64,000 bases of DNA from Rhipicephalus microplus (Eukaryota > Arthropoda > Arachnida > Ixodida > Ixodidae): contig NC_134705.1 in the NCBI RefSeq assembly GCF_043290135.1, positions 94,319,239 to 94,383,238 on the forward strand, in the 5' to 3' direction. Each line of letters begins with the position of its first letter. The stretch's first letter is position 1. The position numbers and the translations under genes are program-made. Shown one piece after another: positions 62,420 through 64,000 of the stretch. The notes beneath the pieces were generated by a model that was given only the letters and a program-made list of their open reading frames with translations, was not told where the DNA came from and searched no databases.

Positions 62420-64000
62420 AGTTTTTGTCAATAGAGTGAACAAAAATGTTACGTATGGCTCTGCAGTCATTTCGAAATTCCCGACAAAGCTACCCACGAC
62501 GTTCAGTTTTCCAACCAAAAAGCGACGGCACCAATAGTTTCGGTCTGCATGGTAACGTCAACGACGTAAAACACTCTAAAAGCCACATAACATCGTGAAA
62601 ATGATTGAGCCTTATTCAAGAAGCATACACGGTAATTCTTTGTATGAGAGAGAGCAATGGCTATTGATGAGAGGACGTGACACGTTTTCGAAAATTTAAA
62701 CTGAGCAAAGTAAAAAAAAAACGTCTACCAGCATAGAGTCAAAGGGCGCACTGTTCGGCTTGACATAGCCCACTATATCTTCGTAACATTTCAGGAAAAG
62801 TGGTAATGCAATGAACTTGAAATTATGTCAAAATTTACAGTACTGAATTGTTATCAATCAAAAAGTGCAATTTGGTCAACTTAGATGTGGAAAGCAAATC
62901 AGTTTGTATAGCGGAATTGTTATCAGGCGTAAACTTCGAAATTACATGATGTACCACAACGATACAAGGAAATATTCATTTGCTTTTTCGTCCGCGATGC
63001 ATACGCAGCCACATTGGCTACGTCACAGGTACACGTCTGCAGGCAATGCACATGAAGTGAAAGTTCACTGAACTTCATTCGTAGTAGCTCTGATTTATTA
63101 TTCGGAGGGTTGAAAATTGTGTTGAACTGCGAGGAAATTTCTAGTTTGCCTTAATTGTTTCGAGAAACGTTTCGCTTCGTATCCGTAAAAATGCCTAGCG
63201 ACTGCTCTTTGCAGAAACAATTTCTCGGACTCGCACATGTAATAACTTGCACCGACAAATGTAAGTGCGCAAAGGTTTAAGAACAAGAAAAGTAGCGCGC
63301 ACTTGAATCGCGTATGCTTTCCCCGTCAGCCGCACCCGCACATATCTGCATTCACGAAACACCAAGGTATGCGCACGAGCACCCAGTTTTTTTGTTTTTT
63401 TTTTAAGTTTTCGAGGACGCCTTTGCTCCTGTTTACTGCGACTTCAGACATCACCAACATTCCTCGCATCCTGGAAGGAAAGGCACGCCCGCCTTTTGAT
63501 TCGCGTCTTACGTTGTCTGCACAGCACGCTTTCACTCTAAGGTTCTTACTCCTATTTTTCTTACCATCTCTCAGTTTACGCGCCCAGTGGTCGCGATGTT
63601 CGTGCTTTCATCTCGCAGATGTGCGTGCTCTCTGCACAACGCATACAAAAATGCCAGAAGGGCAACGCGAACTGTTCCACGCTTTTCGCTGCAGATGTAT
63701 ATCTTTTGACATTTCCTCGTGACATGTCCGTTATTATTCTTTTTCTACGGGCACACTTGTTCTTGCGTTTTTTTTTTTTGCGAGAGAAAAAAAAAGAATT
63801 GATAAGTTCAAGGAGATGCAACGCCTGTGACACGATGCTCCCTCGTGTCAACGTTTGCGTGCAACCTATCTTTATGTTTCTTCCAGCAGGGGGAGTTATC
63901 GAATCCTTTCTATTTCTGCGATTCCTTTGAAGCCATCTTTGTTTTTAGAGCATTACTTTTGTTTTGTATACATTTCTTGCATTTCTCCGTATTTGGCACA
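62420..64000. other. unassigned non-coding sequence
   Basis: No gene, RNA or repeat recognised. The 139-codon plus-strand frame at 63303-63722 overlaps frames on both strands and has no motif. Confidence 0.45.

Overview
The window looks like repeat-dense intergenic or intronic DNA of a hard tick (Ixodidae, probably a metastriate genus such as Rhipicephalus, Dermacentor or Hyalomma). The grounds are tRNA-derived SINEs of the kind described as Ruka in Rhipicephalus, arthropod-type LINE and Gypsy fragments, many very long uninterrupted microsatellites, and no prokaryotic gene organisation. Genus is inferred and was not tested by any search. No intact host protein-coding gene, rRNA or canonical tRNA gene could be supported. 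Almost every long open frame is either a transposon relic or an artefact of a tandem repeat without stop codons.

Region by region: 1-9.5 kb is mostly unassigned sequence with a pair of CRE-like palindromes near 1.75 kb, a SINE remnant near 6.7 kb and a CTAT microsatellite. 9.5-12.7 kb holds a compound triplet repeat, a SINE remnant, a full copy of a roughly 0.8-kb repeat with GGGGCGAAGC ends that carries a tetranucleotide-based minisatellite, a partial relative of it, a LINE remnant and a second CTAT array. 17-19 kb has dispersed inverted copies of an 18-bp motif, then a roughly 1-kb minisatellite with a 63-bp (21-codon) unit. 20.5-24.3 kb is a nest of transposons: a LINE on the minus strand is split by a GGGGCGAAGC element, which itself carries an LTR-like insertion. 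25-32 kb holds SINE, LINE-endonuclease and microsatellite pieces.

At 37-39 kb a 5'-truncated Gypsy-type LTR retrotransposon (RNase H end, integrase, short 3' LTR candidate) lies between two long TA tracts with related palindromic sequence outside both. It is followed by a second-family SINE and, at 39.5-41.3 kb, a decayed I/R1-type LINE with RT, RNase H and a C-terminal zinc knuckle. A third TA tract at 42.6 kb sits beside a long inverted repeat resembling Penelope-like element tails. A Ruka-like SINE with a target-site duplication is at 44.8 kb. A CR1/L2/Jockey-type LINE with a frameshift and a motif A Asp-to-Asn change is at 50.5-52.6 kb. The last 10 kb has a perfect 19-bp-arm hairpin at 60.65 kb and three diverged copies of an AT-rich repeat.

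The elements do not form a host pathway. Their relationship is one of layered insertion: LINEs supply machinery of the kind SINEs depend on, and later insertions and microsatellite growth have broken the older copies. Strongest items for follow-up are the nested insertion at 20.8-24.3 kb, the 21-codon minisatellite, and the hairpins at 42.75 and 60.65 kb.
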